Assembly (NCBI RefSeq): GCF_021389955.1
Contig: NZ_CP089980.1
Location: 173,501 to 237,500, forward strand
Direction: 5' to 3'
From: Fulvivirga maritima
GTDB taxonomy: Bacteria; Bacteroidota; Bacteroidia; Cytophagales; Cyclobacteriaceae
Length of the DNA: 64,000 bases
Shown here: positions 28,284-38,040 of the stretch, piece by piece
How the letters are laid out: each line of letters opens with the position of its first letter
Position numbering within the stretch: position 1 is the stretch's first letter
Position numbers and translations under genes: made by a program
The notes under the pieces: model-generated
The model's input: only the letters and a program-made list of their open reading frames with translations
Database searches by the model: none
What the model was told of the DNA's origin: nothing

Positions 28284-28297
28284 GTGATATTTATCAC
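28284..28297. promoter_or_regulatory. Perfect dyad, candidate Crp/Fnr operator
   Basis: GTGATATTTATCAC is a perfect 14-base inverted repeat. It sits 60 bases upstream of the persulfide dioxygenase start and just after the Crp/Fnr gene, the typical spot for a regulator of this family to act. It shares the GTnAYATnTRTnAC pattern with 22502-22515. Confidence 0.5.
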
Positions 28298-28310
28298 CCA
28301 GCACAAGGCA

Positions 28311-28946
28311 CTACAAAATCAGTTTCACCTCATTACGCCCCAGCTTTACTTTTCCTTGTCTTTCCAGCTGTTTTAGTAAGCGGGAAATCACTTCTCTGGT
28401 AGAGTTAAGCTCATGAGCTATTTGCTGGTGAGTAACCTCTAACTTATGTGTATTTCTGGCTGATGATTTATCAATAAGGTATGTCCAAAGACGCTCATCC
28501 ATTTTATGAAAAGCAACACTATCAATAGTAGAGAGCAGTTCTTCAAACCTTTCCCTATAAGTGTTCATCACAAAATTCTTCCAGCTTTTATATTTGGTCA
28601 TCCATTCATCCATAAGGTGAACAGGCAACTGTATCATGTAAGAATCCTCTTCGGCTATGGCCCTGATCTGGCTTCTCTCCTGGGCCAGGCAGCAGGTAAG
28701 TGATATGGCGCAGGTCTGCCCGGGCTGCAAGTAATAGAGGAATAATTCATGCCCTTCTTCATCCTGCCGAAGCACTTTTATGGCTCCTTCATAGAGTAAA
28801 GGCATATTTTTTATAAACTGGCCGAAGTCCATAATCTTATTTTCGGCCTCTACCTGAACAATAGATCCTTTCTCTTTTATCTCCTTAACTAACTCCTCCT
28901 CATACAATTCAGGGAAATATTCTGTTAATACATCAACTATCTGCAT
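28311..28946 (-). CDS. Crp/Fnr family transcriptional regulator
   Basis: 211 residues with an N-terminal cyclic-nucleotide-binding-type barrel and a C-terminal winged helix (VTHQQIAHELNSTREVISRLLKQLE, ~168-192). Two Cys residues in ISLTCCLAQ (~79-87) lie in the sensor domain, where relatives next to persulfide genes may sense sulfur species; that role is inference. It is encoded directly upstream of the disrupted persulfide dioxygenase on the same strand. Confidence 0.88.
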   Translation of the reverse strand: MQIVDVLTEYFPELYEEELVKEIKEKGSIVQVEAENKIMDFGQFIKNMPLLYEGAIKVLRQDEEGHELFLYYLQPGQTCAISLTCCLAQERSQIRAIAEEDSYMIQLPVHLMDEWMTKYKSWKNFVMNTYRERFEELLSTIDSVAFHKMDERLWTYLIDKSSARNTHKLEVTHQQIAHELNSTREVISRLLKQLERQGKVKLGRNEVKLIL

Positions 28947-29067
28947 TTATGATTCTGCTAAATTAAATACAATCTGTTTATGGAAATATATGCACTAAAT
29001 TAAGGCTTTTACATTTTTTTAAACATTTTTGTATAACTAACAATTTTAAACTGCGTTAGGACTATAC

Positions 29068-29454
29068 ATGCAAAAGAGAAGACACCTTGCTTTACGCTTA
29101 GTTGCTTTTATCATTTCATTGCAAATGTTTAATATTAGCGCTAACGTAAATGACCCCTTTGCTGGTAAGGTTTCTGCAAGCACTACCCCATTCAATAAAA
29201 TAGAAAGCATGGTAGAGCTCATTGCAGAAGTTATTCTCGAGGAACGTGATGCCATACCTGAGACTCAATCTCCGGGAAGCAACATAAACCTTGAGGAAGA
29301 AGAGCAGGATCAAATCCCTCATGGACCAGAGTCTCTTCTCTCCACGCCCACTTATTACCCAGAGGGCATTACCTATAAAAAGGGACTATACAAGGAATCT
29401 CTTAGCTTAAAAACACTTTTCTCAGAGGTATCCACTCCGCCTCCGGAAGCATAA
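29068..29454 (+). CDS. Small exported protein, unknown
   Basis: 128 residues with a signal-type N-terminus (MQKRRHLALRLVAFIISLQMFNISA). An acidic, Pro-rich mature part ends TPPPEA. No domain is recognised. It stands between the Crp/Fnr gene and the SulP gene. Confidence 0.5.
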   Translation: MQKRRHLALRLVAFIISLQMFNISANVNDPFAGKVSASTTPFNKIESMVELIAEVILEERDAIPETQSPGSNINLEEEEQDQIPHGPESLLSTPTYYPEGITYKKGLYKESLSLKTLFSEVSTPPPEA

Positions 29455-29584
29455 TATATTGCAAGCGCAACAGTACGATTTTCTACTGCTCATTAATAAA
29501 ACTTCATAGACTACTTATTGCACTCTGAATTTCTTCAGGGGTGATATTTCTATGATGCTTTAATTTATTTATATTCATTTAATT

Positions 29585-31146
29585 ATGAAGGACAATATAC
29601 TTTCACATATTAAAAGTGACCTGCCCGCTGGGCTGGTTGTATTTTTAGTAGCTCTTCCTTTATGCCTTGGCATTGCTCTTGCATCTGGCGCACCGCTTTT
29701 TTCAGGGCTTATTTCAGGTATAATAGGCGGTATAGTGGTAGGTTCACTCAGTGGGTCTCATATAAGTGTATCTGGTCCGGCAGCAGGCTTGACTATAATT
29801 ATCCTCAATGCCATTGAAGACCTGGGATCTTTTCAAGCCTTATTAGCAGCAGTAGTTATCGCTGGTATTATCCAGCTTATATTAGGCTTATCAAAAGCCG
29901 GTATAGTGAGCCACTTCTTCCCTTCTTCGGTGATTAAAGGGATGCTAGCGGCCATTGGAATAATACTCATTTTAAAACAAATACCTCATGCCGTTGGTTA
30001 TGATGCAGATTTTGAAGGAGATTTTTCTTTTTTCAATTTGATGGAGAGAACACTTTTTCGGAATTAACCAAAGCAATAGAGAGCCTGGAAATGGGAGCCG
30101 TTATAATATCTATGATTTGCCTGTCCATATTTATATTATGGGAGCAGCCTTTCATGCGAAAGCACACAATCTTTAAAATTGTGCCTGGCGGACTTATTAC
30201 CGTAATTGCAGGGGTAATCATTAATGAGTTGTTTATTAACAGCGGCTCTTACCTATCTATAAAAGGTGAGCACCTGGTAAACTTACCCGTAGCCACTAAT
30301 TTTGATGAGTTTCTCGGGTTATTCACACTTCCTGACTGGTCTATACTTTCTAACTCAAAGCTCTACGTGGTAGCAGCCACCATAGCTATAGTAGCCAGTT
30401 TGGAAACGTTACTTTGCATAGAAGCCACTGACAAGCTTGATCCTTACAAAAGAATTACGTCAACTAACCGGGAGTTAAAAGCCCAGGGCATAGGCAATAT
30501 AGCCGCAGGCCTTATCGGCGGTCTCCCCATGACTTCAGTAATAGTAAGGAGTTCAGCCAACCTCGATAGTGGCGCTAAAACTAAGCTATCAGCGATTATA
30601 CATGGAATTTTACTTTTTGTAACTGTAATTTTTATTCCGAATATATTAAATATGATACCTTTGGCAGCTCTTGCAGCTATACTCCTGGTAGTAGGCTATA
30701 AGCTCGCAAGAATTTCGCTCTTTAAAAGGATGTATTCATTAGGCTGGGATCAATTCCTCCCATTTATCATCACGATAATAGCCATTCTGTTTACTGATCT
30801 GCTCAGAGGAATAGGAATAGGCATGGCGGTTTCTATTTTCTTTATATTGAGAAACAATTACCGTTCTTCCTTCAAATTCAACAGCATCTCCAAAGACAAC
30901 GGAACTGGTGAAACCATACATATCGCCCTGGCTGAAGAAATGACCTTTTTAAATAAAGGTAGTATGCTGGTAACGTTACGTGAAATACCTGAAAACTCTC
31001 ATGTAGTCATTGATGGCTCTCAAAGCAAAATAATCGACCATGACGTAAAAGAAGTAATTCAGAATTTTCAAGAAACAGCAAAACACAAAAACATAAACGT
31101 AGAATTAAAAGGTAGTGAAACATGGAAAAAACATATAATAAACTAA
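29585..31146 (+). pseudogene. SulP-family anion transporter, one frameshift
   Basis: A SulP transporter with an N-terminal membrane domain ([21 protein letters not shown], then [10 protein letters not shown]) and a C-terminal STAS-type domain (VVIDGSQSKIIDHDV). The frame breaks in a T6 run at 30028-30033. In the other frame the protein continues [22 protein letters not shown] without loss, so one missing T explains it. The restored protein would be about 520 residues. With the overlapping carbonic anhydrase this forms the known SulP/CA pair, probably for bicarbonate uptake. The indel may be a sequence error or phase-type variation. Confidence 0.85.
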
Positions 31147-31753
31147 TCGAAGGAAACAAGAAGTGGGCCGATGAGAAGTTGGAAATTGACAAGGACTTTT
31201 TTATGAACTTGTCAAAAGGTCAATCACCTGAGTTCCTTTGGATCGGTTGTTCTGACAGTAGGGTACCTGCTAATGAAATTACTAATACTAACTCAGGAGA
31301 AATATTTGTTCACAGAAATGTGGCCAATTTAGTAGTACATACAGATATGAATTTTCTCAGTGTACTGCAGTATTCAGTAGAAGTATTAAAGGTAAAACAC
31401 ATTATTATTTGCGGCCATTACGGCTGCGGAGGTGTGCAAACCGCTATGACTAATAAAGATGCAGGACTGGTAAACAACTGGCTTAGAAATATTAAAGATG
31501 TATATGATAAATACCAGGATGAACTAGATGCTATTGAAGATGAAACTGCTAAAAACAATCGCTTAGTGGAGCTTAACGCAATAGAGCAAGCTTACAACCT
31601 GGCCAGAACATCTATAGTACAGAACGCTTGGCGCGAAGAGATCTGCATGTACATGCGTGGGTATATGGACTTAGCACCGGCCGCATCACCGAGCTAGGAG
31701 TAACCATAAAAGGACCGCAAGACATGCCTTCGATTTATCAATTTAAATACTAA
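31122..31753 (+). pseudogene. Beta-carbonic anhydrase, late frameshift
   Basis: The zinc motifs CSDSRVPANE and HYGCGG with HRNVAN mark a beta-carbonic anhydrase (hydration of CO2 to bicarbonate). The frame changes near 31635-31641. The expected C-terminus (DLHVHAWVYGLSTGRITELG, then VTIKGPQDMPSIYQFKY) lies in another frame to the stop at 31753. As written, the protein ends 56 bases early with an unrelated tail (191 residues). It overlaps the SulP gene by 25 bases. No base run lies at this break. Confidence 0.87.
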
Positions 31754-31764
31754 AAAATCAAACC

Positions 31765-31793
31765 AGGGATGACTAACAATCATCCCTTTTTTT
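31765..31793 (+). terminator. Intrinsic terminator of SulP/CA operon
   Basis: An 8-bp stem (AGGGATGA / TCATCCCT) with a 7-base loop is followed by T7. Confidence 0.88.
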
Positions 31794-31864
31794 ATGCCCA
31801 AATAACTGGATCTAGCATTTCACTTGTTATTAACAATTCCTTAAATAACAAAAAGGAGGGAATT

Positions 31865-31956
31865 ATGAAAAAGCCAATAATGCTAGTACTCATACTGCTG
31901 GCGTGCTTGGAGCATCATTAGCTCAGCCAGGCAACAAAACGCAGAACACAAACTAA
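31865..31956 (+). pseudogene. Tiny signal-peptide gene, possibly frameshifted
   Basis: An AGGAGG Shine-Dalgarno, rare in this window, lies a few bases before ATG 31865. As written it encodes 18 residues (MKKPIMLVLILLACLEHH) to 31921. A one-base correction in the CTGCTGG region would give about 30 residues ending AGVLGASLAQPGNKTQNTN, a complete signal peptide with a short mature tail. A terminator follows at once, so this looks like a transcription unit for a tiny exported peptide. Confidence 0.4.
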
Positions 31957-31957
31957 T

Positions 31958-31997
31958 GAGGTTATGACTAAAACTATTTGAACATAACCTCCTTTTT
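31958..31997 (+). terminator. Intrinsic terminator after tiny peptide gene
   Basis: A 9-bp stem (GAGGTTATG / CATAACCTC) with a 16-base loop is followed by CTTTTT. Confidence 0.75.
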
Positions 31998-32106
31998 GCT
32001 CATCATAACTATTCACCAATAGTATTCACCCTTTGTCAGAAGATTTTCGTTTTTTATAAATAACTAAGAACATTTCTCTTAGCTTTATACGTTACTATAT
32101 CTGAAC

Positions 32107-33774
32107 ATGCCTCGATACAATATGAAAGGAAAGAAACTCATTTTCTCATCTGTTTTATTAATCACAATTTTCAGCTTTTTTGCCTTCAGTTCACCAGGAC
32201 AGCGCTATTTTGAGATTGCTAAAAACCTGGAAATATTTGCTACTCTTTTTAAGGAGGTAAATGCCATGTATGTAGATGAGGTGAACCCAAATGAAACTAT
32301 CAAGGTGGGTATAGATGCCATGCTGGCTTCTTTAGACCCTTACACTAACTACATACCTGAAGATCAGATAGAAGACTACCGCACCATGAGCACCGGACAG
32401 TACGCGGGCATAGGTGCCGTAACTGGTCGCATGAACGGAAAAATTAAAATAATGATGCTTGTAGAAGGTCATTCAGCCCAAAACAATGGCCTCCACATAG
32501 GTGATGAAGTCATTAAAATTGATGGCATTGATGTGACTAATATGAATAATGAGGAGATTGGCGAGTTGATGAAAGGCCAGGCTAACACTTCAGTATCTCT
32601 AACAGTATTGCGATATGGACATGAAGATCCGCTTACCCTTGATTTCAAAAGAGAAAAAGTGAAGATTAAAAATGTGCCTTATTACGGCATGGTAAGCAAT
32701 GACATAGGTTATATTAAACAGACACAGTTTACCATGCAGGCTGGCAAAGAAGTAAGTGATGCACTCAATGAATTAAAAGACAAAGGAGCTAAAAAAGTTA
32801 TACTTGACCTGAGAGGTAATCCTGGAGGTCTTTTAATGGAAGCGGTAAATATTACTAATGTATTTATTCCTAAAGGAAAAGAAGTGGTGAGCACCAAGGG
32901 TAAGTTAGAAGAAAACAACTCTACCTACAAAACACTCAACTCACCTGATGATACTGAAATACCTATTGCAGTACTGATCAATAGCGGTAGTGCTTCTGCC
33001 TCTGAGATAGTGGCAGGTACCATACAAGATTATGATCGTGGTGTAATTATAGGTGAAAAATCTTTCGGCAAAGGGCTTGTACAACAGACCAGACCTCTTT
33101 CTTACAACGCTCAGCTTAAAGTGACCACAGCAAAATATTATACCCCCAGCGGCCGCTGTATACAAGCACTAGATTATAGTCACAGAAATGATGACGGTAG
33201 TGTGGGCAAAGTGCCTGATTCACTAAAAGTAGAATTCTTCACCCAAAACCACAGGTCAGTATATGATGGTGGTGGCATAGACCCTGATATAGAGGTAGAA
33301 CATGAGAAGATATCACCTATCTCTCTTACCTTATACACCAATGGCCTTATTTTCGACTTTGCTTCTAAATACCACGCTGAGCATGATAAAATAGCTCCTG
33401 CCAAAGATTTTGAGCTATCTGATGCTGAGTACGACGAATTCGTGAAATGGTTAAAAGACAAAGACTATGGCTATACAACTGATGCCGAAAAAACATTAGA
33501 AGACCTTAATGAATATGCTCATGAAGAAAAGTATTACTCTGAAATTGAAGGTCAGCTTAAAGCTTTAAAAGCTACTCTGATGGAGAGCAAGTCCAATGAC
33601 TTATATGACTTTAAAAAGCAGCTCAAGACCATATTAGAAGAAGAAATCACTTCTCGTTATTATTTAGATAATGGTTCTATAGAATCTACTTTTGATCATG
33701 ACACAGACATAAAAACTGCCAAATTGATCTTAAACGATTCAGAGAAATACTATTCGATCCTTAAATCGAATTAA
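32107..33774 (+). CDS. C-terminal processing (S41) peptidase
   Basis: 555 residues with an N-terminal membrane anchor or signal (LIFSSVLLITIFSFFAFSS), a PDZ domain (~95-180, with GIGAVTGRMNGKI), and the S41 core. The catalytic Ser is in INSGSASASEIVAGT (~297) and the Lys in GEKSFGKGLVQQ (~322). A C-terminal ~130-residue helical extension follows. It degrades or trims envelope proteins. An in-frame Met at codon 6 is an alternative start. Its stop shares the palindrome TTAA (33771-33774) with the convergent peptidase gene. Confidence 0.92.
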   Translation: MPRYNMKGKKLIFSSVLLITIFSFFAFSSPGQRYFEIAKNLEIFATLFKEVNAMYVDEVNPNETIKVGIDAMLASLDPYTNYIPEDQIEDYRTMSTGQYAGIGAVTGRMNGKIKIMMLVEGHSAQNNGLHIGDEVIKIDGIDVTNMNNEEIGELMKGQANTSVSLTVLRYGHEDPLTLDFKREKVKIKNVPYYGMVSNDIGYIKQTQFTMQAGKEVSDALNELKDKGAKKVILDLRGNPGGLLMEAVNITNVFIPKGKEVVSTKGKLEENNSTYKTLNSPDDTEIPIAVLINSGSASASEIVAGTIQDYDRGVIIGEKSFGKGLVQQTRPLSYNAQLKVTTAKYYTPSGRCIQALDYSHRNDDGSVGKVPDSLKVEFFTQNHRSVYDGGGIDPDIEVEHEKISPISLTLYTNGLIFDFASKYHAEHDKIAPAKDFELSDAEYDEFVKWLKDKDYGYTTDAEKTLEDLNEYAHEEKYYSEIEGQLKALKATLMESKSNDLYDFKKQLKTILEEEITSRYYLDNGSIESTFDHDTDIKTAKLILNDSEKYYSILKSN

Positions 33775-34373
33775 TCATCTTGCAGCACTCTGCGCGCTCC
33801 CATGTAGCGTGCATTGTAGTGCCTGTGCGCCAGGCTGTCAATTACTACTCCACGGCTGGTAGAGCTATGAATAAAGCTTATTTTCCCGTTATTATTAGCT
33901 ATAGCAATACCTACGTGACCTACTCTATTCACTCCTTTGGTAGGACTTTTAAAAATAAGTATATCTCCTTTTTGTACCTCTTTAGTATCTATCTCCTCAC
34001 CAAACTTAGATTGTAGCTGAGATGAGGCCGGCAGCGAAACATTGAAATTTCTAAATACATAACAGGTAAAACCAGAGCAATCAAAAGAAGAAGGCCCTTT
34101 GCCTGCATATTTATAAGGAACGCCTTGTAGTTGCAAAGCATAATCTATAATGCTATCTCTTCGGGTTTTGGCATTAGCTAATCCCTCCTCCCCTTCTATA
34201 TCCAGACCAGTCACAGTATCTTTTGCTACTGCCTTATGACTGTAATACTCATCCAGAAGATCGGCGTTTTGTGATTTATTAATATTCATAGCGCTATTAA
34301 TCAGAAATATGATCCCTAGCACTACATAAAATAACTTCTCTTTTAAAAGTTTCTTAATAATTTCCATATACAA
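33771..34373 (-). CDS. NlpC/P60 (C40) cell-wall peptidase
   Basis: 200 residues with an N-terminal membrane or signal segment (~17-25) and an NlpC/P60 domain. Cys is in SSFDCSGFTCYVF (~95), His in VGHVGIAI (~153), and the third polar residue, His, in ISFIHSST (~168). The enzyme cuts peptidoglycan stem peptides. The basic start and single hydrophobic helix suggest anchoring in the inner membrane. Confidence 0.9.
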   Translation of the reverse strand: MYMEIIKKLLKEKLFYVVLGIIFLINSAMNINKSQNADLLDEYYSHKAVAKDTVTGLDIEGEEGLANAKTRRDSIIDYALQLQGVPYKYAGKGPSSFDCSGFTCYVFRNFNVSLPASSQLQSKFGEEIDTKEVQKGDILIFKSPTKGVNRVGHVGIAIANNNGKISFIHSSTSRGVVIDSLAHRHYNARYMGARRVLQDD

Positions 34374-34400
34374 GTAAACTCATTATTTCTGGCATATAAA

Positions 34401-34434
34401 CAAAAAGCAGGCGAAATAATTCCCGCCTGCTTTT
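34401..34434 (-). terminator. Intrinsic terminator of glutamine synthetase gene
   Basis: An 11-bp stem (AAAAGCAGGCG / CGCCTGCTTTT) is followed on the minus strand by a T-rich tail, 22 bases after the glnN stop. Confidence 0.85.
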
Positions 34435-34455
34435 AATATGTTGTTAATTAGATGA

Positions 34456-36615
34456 TTATCTAAGGAATAACATTTCTCTATATTTCACTAAAGGCCAGTC
34501 TTCATCATCTACCAGCATTTCCAGTTTATCTACTGCATAACGAATGGTGTCAAAGTATTTTCCTTTAACATCATCGCAATAACCGATAGCACGCTCACGA
34601 AGATCTTCCTCTTTATTTAACCTCTTTCTTTCATCAATCATATTGTAAACTTCTTTTCTTAAAGTTTCGATATAACCAGAAACAGATTCTATAATAGAGA
34701 TTACTTCTTTATTATTAATGCCTAATGTTTTTAATCCTTCAGCATTCTTTATCAATTTGTTTTGATAAGCAATGGCTGTAGGTATGATGTGATTAAGCAC
34801 TAGATCACCCATTACTCTTGATTCGATCTGAATCTTCATGATATAGCTTTCCCACCTGATTTCATTTCTGGCTTCTAGCTCAATATCATTAAGTACTGAA
34901 TGACGGTTAAACATTTTTCTAGACTTATCAGTAAGGTAAGCATCAAGAGCTCTAGGAGTATCTTTTATGTTAGACAATCCTCTTTTCTCTGCCTCTTGCA
35001 CCCACTCATCAGAGTAACCATCTCCTTCGAAACGGATAGCCTTAGAATCTTTGATATACTTTCTAAGTGTATTTACAATGGCCATTCTCTTTTCAGTACC
35101 ACCTTTCATTTCCTTCTGTACATTTTCATAGAAGGCAGTAAGCTGCTCAGCCACAATCAGGTTAAGCACTGTCATAGGAGAAGAGGTGTTTTCATTACCA
35201 CCTACTGCTCTAAACTCAAATTTATTACCTGTAAAGGCAAAAGGAGAAGTACGGTTTCTATCAGTATTATCAAGGATGATTCTTGGTATTTTATCAATAC
35301 CGAGTTTCATGTACATGTTTTCACCTTTCTCTACTTTTATGTTACCTTTTTTCTCTAACTCATCTAACACGTTAGTAAGCTGAGAACCGATAAACACTGA
35401 CATGATAGCAGGAGGTGCTTCATTAGCTCCTAGTCTATGGTCATTTCCAGCAGAAGCAATACTAGCTCTTAAAAGGTCAGCATGCTCAAATACTGCTTTA
35501 ATAGTGTTAATGAAAAATACTAAGAACAATAAGTTATCACGTGCACTAGAGCTAGGCTGGAATAAGTTAACACCAGTGTTAGTAATTAAAGACCAGTTAT
35601 TATGCTTACCTGTACCGTTAAGGCCAGCAAAAGGCTTTTCGTGGAATAAAACTTTCAGGTTATGTCTTTCAGCAGCTTTAGACATAATGTCCATTAACAG
35701 CTGATTATGATCTGTAGCTACGTTAATATCTTCAAACAAAGGAGCCACTTCAAACTGGCTAGGTGCTACCTCATTGTGTCTTGTACTTACAGGTATACCT
35801 AGTCTGTGTGCTTCTTCTTCAAAGTCACGCATGAAATCATAGATACGAGTAGGAATAGATCCGAAATAATGATCATCTAACTGCTGACCACGAGCAGGAT
35901 TATGACCAAACACCGTTCTTCCTGCCATTACCAAGTCAGGACGGCTGGCGTATAATGCCTTATCTATTACAAAGTACTCTTGCTCTACTCCTAAAGAAGC
36001 TTTTACACGAGTTACTTTTTTGTCAAACATCTGACAAACCTTAGTAGCTGCTCTATCTACTGCTTCTACAGCCTTCAGCATAGGAGCTTTATTATCAAGC
36101 GCCTCGCCAGTGTATGAAACAAATATAGTAGGTATACATAGTGTAGCTCCATAAACGAACATAGGAGAACTAGGGTCCCAAGCGGTATAACCACGAGCTT
36201 CGAAAGTACTTCTTATACCTCCATTAGGAAATGAAGACGCATCCGGTTCTTGCTGAACTAGTGCACTTCCTTTAAATCTCTCTATTCCTAATCCGGCATC
36301 AAAAAATGTATCATGCTTCTCTGCGGTTGAACCTGTAAGAGGCTGAAACCAGTGAGTATAATGAGTTACTCCTTTAGAGAGAGCCCATGACTTGGCTGCA
36401 GATGCTACAACATCAGCAGTATCTGCATCTATTTTTATTCCGTCTTCAATCGCTTTTTTTACCTTTTTGAATATTTCAGGTGAAAGGAGCGTCTGCATCT
36501 GCTTTAACCCAAATACATCCTGAGCATAAAAATCTGAGATCTTAGCCTTCGACTCCACATTTATCTTAGGTCGGTTATTTGCTAAATCTAATGCTTTAAA
36601 GCGTAAGTGTGCCAT
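34456..36615 (-). CDS. glnN: Glutamine synthetase type III
   Basis: 719 residues, the usual size of the long GSIII class common in Bacteroidota. Key blocks include GVEQEYFVIDKALY (~203), RHNEVAPSQFEVAPLFE (~258), LFHEKPFAGLNGTGKHNNWS (~301) and the NDHRLGANEAPPAI segment (~391). It makes glutamine from glutamate, ammonia and ATP in the cytoplasm. It is a single-gene unit with its own terminator. Confidence 0.96.
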   Translation of the reverse strand: MAHLRFKALDLANNRPKINVESKAKISDFYAQDVFGLKQMQTLLSPEIFKKVKKAIEDGIKIDADTADVVASAAKSWALSKGVTHYTHWFQPLTGSTAEKHDTFFDAGLGIERFKGSALVQQEPDASSFPNGGIRSTFEARGYTAWDPSSPMFVYGATLCIPTIFVSYTGEALDNKAPMLKAVEAVDRAATKVCQMFDKKVTRVKASLGVEQEYFVIDKALYASRPDLVMAGRTVFGHNPARGQQLDDHYFGSIPTRIYDFMRDFEEEAHRLGIPVSTRHNEVAPSQFEVAPLFEDINVATDHNQLLMDIMSKAAERHNLKVLFHEKPFAGLNGTGKHNNWSLITNTGVNLFQPSSSARDNLLFLVFFINTIKAVFEHADLLRASIASAGNDHRLGANEAPPAIMSVFIGSQLTNVLDELEKKGNIKVEKGENMYMKLGIDKIPRIILDNTDRNRTSPFAFTGNKFEFRAVGGNENTSSPMTVLNLIVAEQLTAFYENVQKEMKGGTEKRMAIVNTLRKYIKDSKAIRFEGDGYSDEWVQEAEKRGLSNIKDTPRALDAYLTDKSRKMFNRHSVLNDIELEARNEIRWESYIMKIQIESRVMGDLVLNHIIPTAIAYQNKLIKNAEGLKTLGINNKEVISIIESVSGYIETLRKEVYNMIDERKRLNKEEDLRERAIGYCDDVKGKYFDTIRYAVDKLEMLVDDEDWPLVKYREMLFLR

Positions 36616-37098
36616 AGTGGTTTTTTAGATTATTTTTTACGTTAGGTAAAATTATTAAATATTTTGCTTCAAATCTTAAAAGTCATTCTTTTTTATAGAA
36701 AGAAGCCATCATTTTTAACACAATCAAGCCAAAAAAGATACCAAAAAGCCAAAATCCTGTTAAAAAACACCATATTCGATCTCTGCAAACGATATAATTA
36801 ATTTTATAATGCTATAATTATCAATGTTAAGTTTTCATTAAAACTTAACACACAACCTCTTAATAGTAAACGGTCTAATTGGCTCTCTCAGCCTATTCTA
36901 CATGCCATTAAATAAAATCGCATCATTTATATTTTATTAAAATGATTAAGGTTATTTTCACTGGCTACTCACTTATCAGCTTATGTCAATCCGTTTTTAC
37001 ATCATTATAAGACATATTTAACCTCACTCTTGCAGTACTATACCAGCAGGACTTTCGTTTTATGATATCTCCATATAATTTAAGCTATTGACAATCAC
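36616..37098. other. Intergenic region with perfect inverted repeat
   Basis: A 483-base AT-rich gap between the divergent glnN and flippase-like genes. Its one striking element is the perfect 11-bp inverted repeat with a 4-base loop at 36825-36850. No gene is seen. Confidence 0.5.
36825..36850. repeat. Perfect 11-bp inverted repeat
   Basis: TGTTAAGTTTT and AAAACTTAACA flank the loop CATT. It lies 210 bases upstream of glnN on one side and 249 bases upstream of the flippase-like gene on the other. It lacks a T-run beyond the stem, so an operator or RNA hairpin is as likely as a terminator. Confidence 0.6.
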
Positions 37099-38040
37099 AT
37101 GTCTCCAAAAACAAAACCGAGTTTAGGTTCAAGAATATCACAATTAAGGCATATAAAGATTCCCGCTTCAGTAAAGCTTTTGCTTAAAATATTAATTAGC
37201 GGATTAGCCATTTACATCACTATAAAGAAAATTGATGTGAAAGAGGCAATTAACGTTATTACCCATTGCAATATTTACTGGCTTCTAATAGCGGTTTTAT
37301 TATTCAACGTATCCCAATGGATAAGTGCTGTCAGGCTCAAAAACCTATTAGAAGAGCTTAGCATTCAAGCCTCATATTGGTTTCACATCAAGCTATTTTA
37401 TTTTGGAATGCTTTATAATATAATATTACCTGGAGGTATAGGTGGAGATGCCTACAAAGTGATTTTACTAAAAGGCCAATTTAATAAAAGAGGAAGAGAT
37501 ATACTGAAAGCGTTATTTCTTGACCGACTCAGCGGATTGGCCGGCCTACTATTCCTTGCACTAATATTGGCATTGATCATTAACATGCCGTGGAATGAAA
37601 ATTTCAACACCCTGACCTTGCTATCATCAATTTTAATATACCCAGGCTACTTTTTAGTCAATAAATTTATCTTCCCTTCCTTCACCAAAAGCTTTCTATC
37701 GGTAAACATTTTGGGAATACTTATGCAAGGCACCCAAGTTATCTGTGCTTACTTTATACTGCTAAGTCTGGGTGCTGAAGCCAACTACTTAAGTTATCTG
37801 CTGGTGTTTTTGGTATCTTCTATAGCTACCATTATCCCAGTGACTTTAGGAGGTCTCGGTATGAGAGAGCTGGTATTTTTATATGCAGCTGATTTTTTAG
37901 TCTTTGATAAAGAAACGGCTATTGCTCTTTCACTGCTTTTCTTCCTGATTACTGTGGCATCATCATTACTTGGACTTTTTGTTAATCCTAAGTTAAAAGA
38001 GAGCACCGCCCCTGAGCTCAGTACTTCTCCAGAATATTAA
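37099..38040 (+). CDS. Flippase-like (LPG synthase membrane domain) protein
   Basis: 313 residues with seven to eight membrane segments. The family blocks are ILPGGIGGDAYKVILLK (~113), RLSGLAGLLFLA (~148) and IPVTLGGLGMRELVFLY (~250). It matches the UPF0104/AglD-type family related to the MprF membrane domain, thought to flip lipids. Stop codons of this gene and the convergent one share TTAA at 38037-38040. Confidence 0.85.
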   Translation: MSPKTKPSLGSRISQLRHIKIPASVKLLLKILISGLAIYITIKKIDVKEAINVITHCNIYWLLIAVLLFNVSQWISAVRLKNLLEELSIQASYWFHIKLFYFGMLYNIILPGGIGGDAYKVILLKGQFNKRGRDILKALFLDRLSGLAGLLFLALILALIINMPWNENFNTLTLLSSILIYPGYFLVNKFIFPSFTKSFLSVNILGILMQGTQVICAYFILLSLGAEANYLSYLLVFLVSSIATIIPVTLGGLGMRELVFLYAADFLVFDKETAIALSLLFFLITVASSLLGLFVNPKLKESTAPELSTSPEY

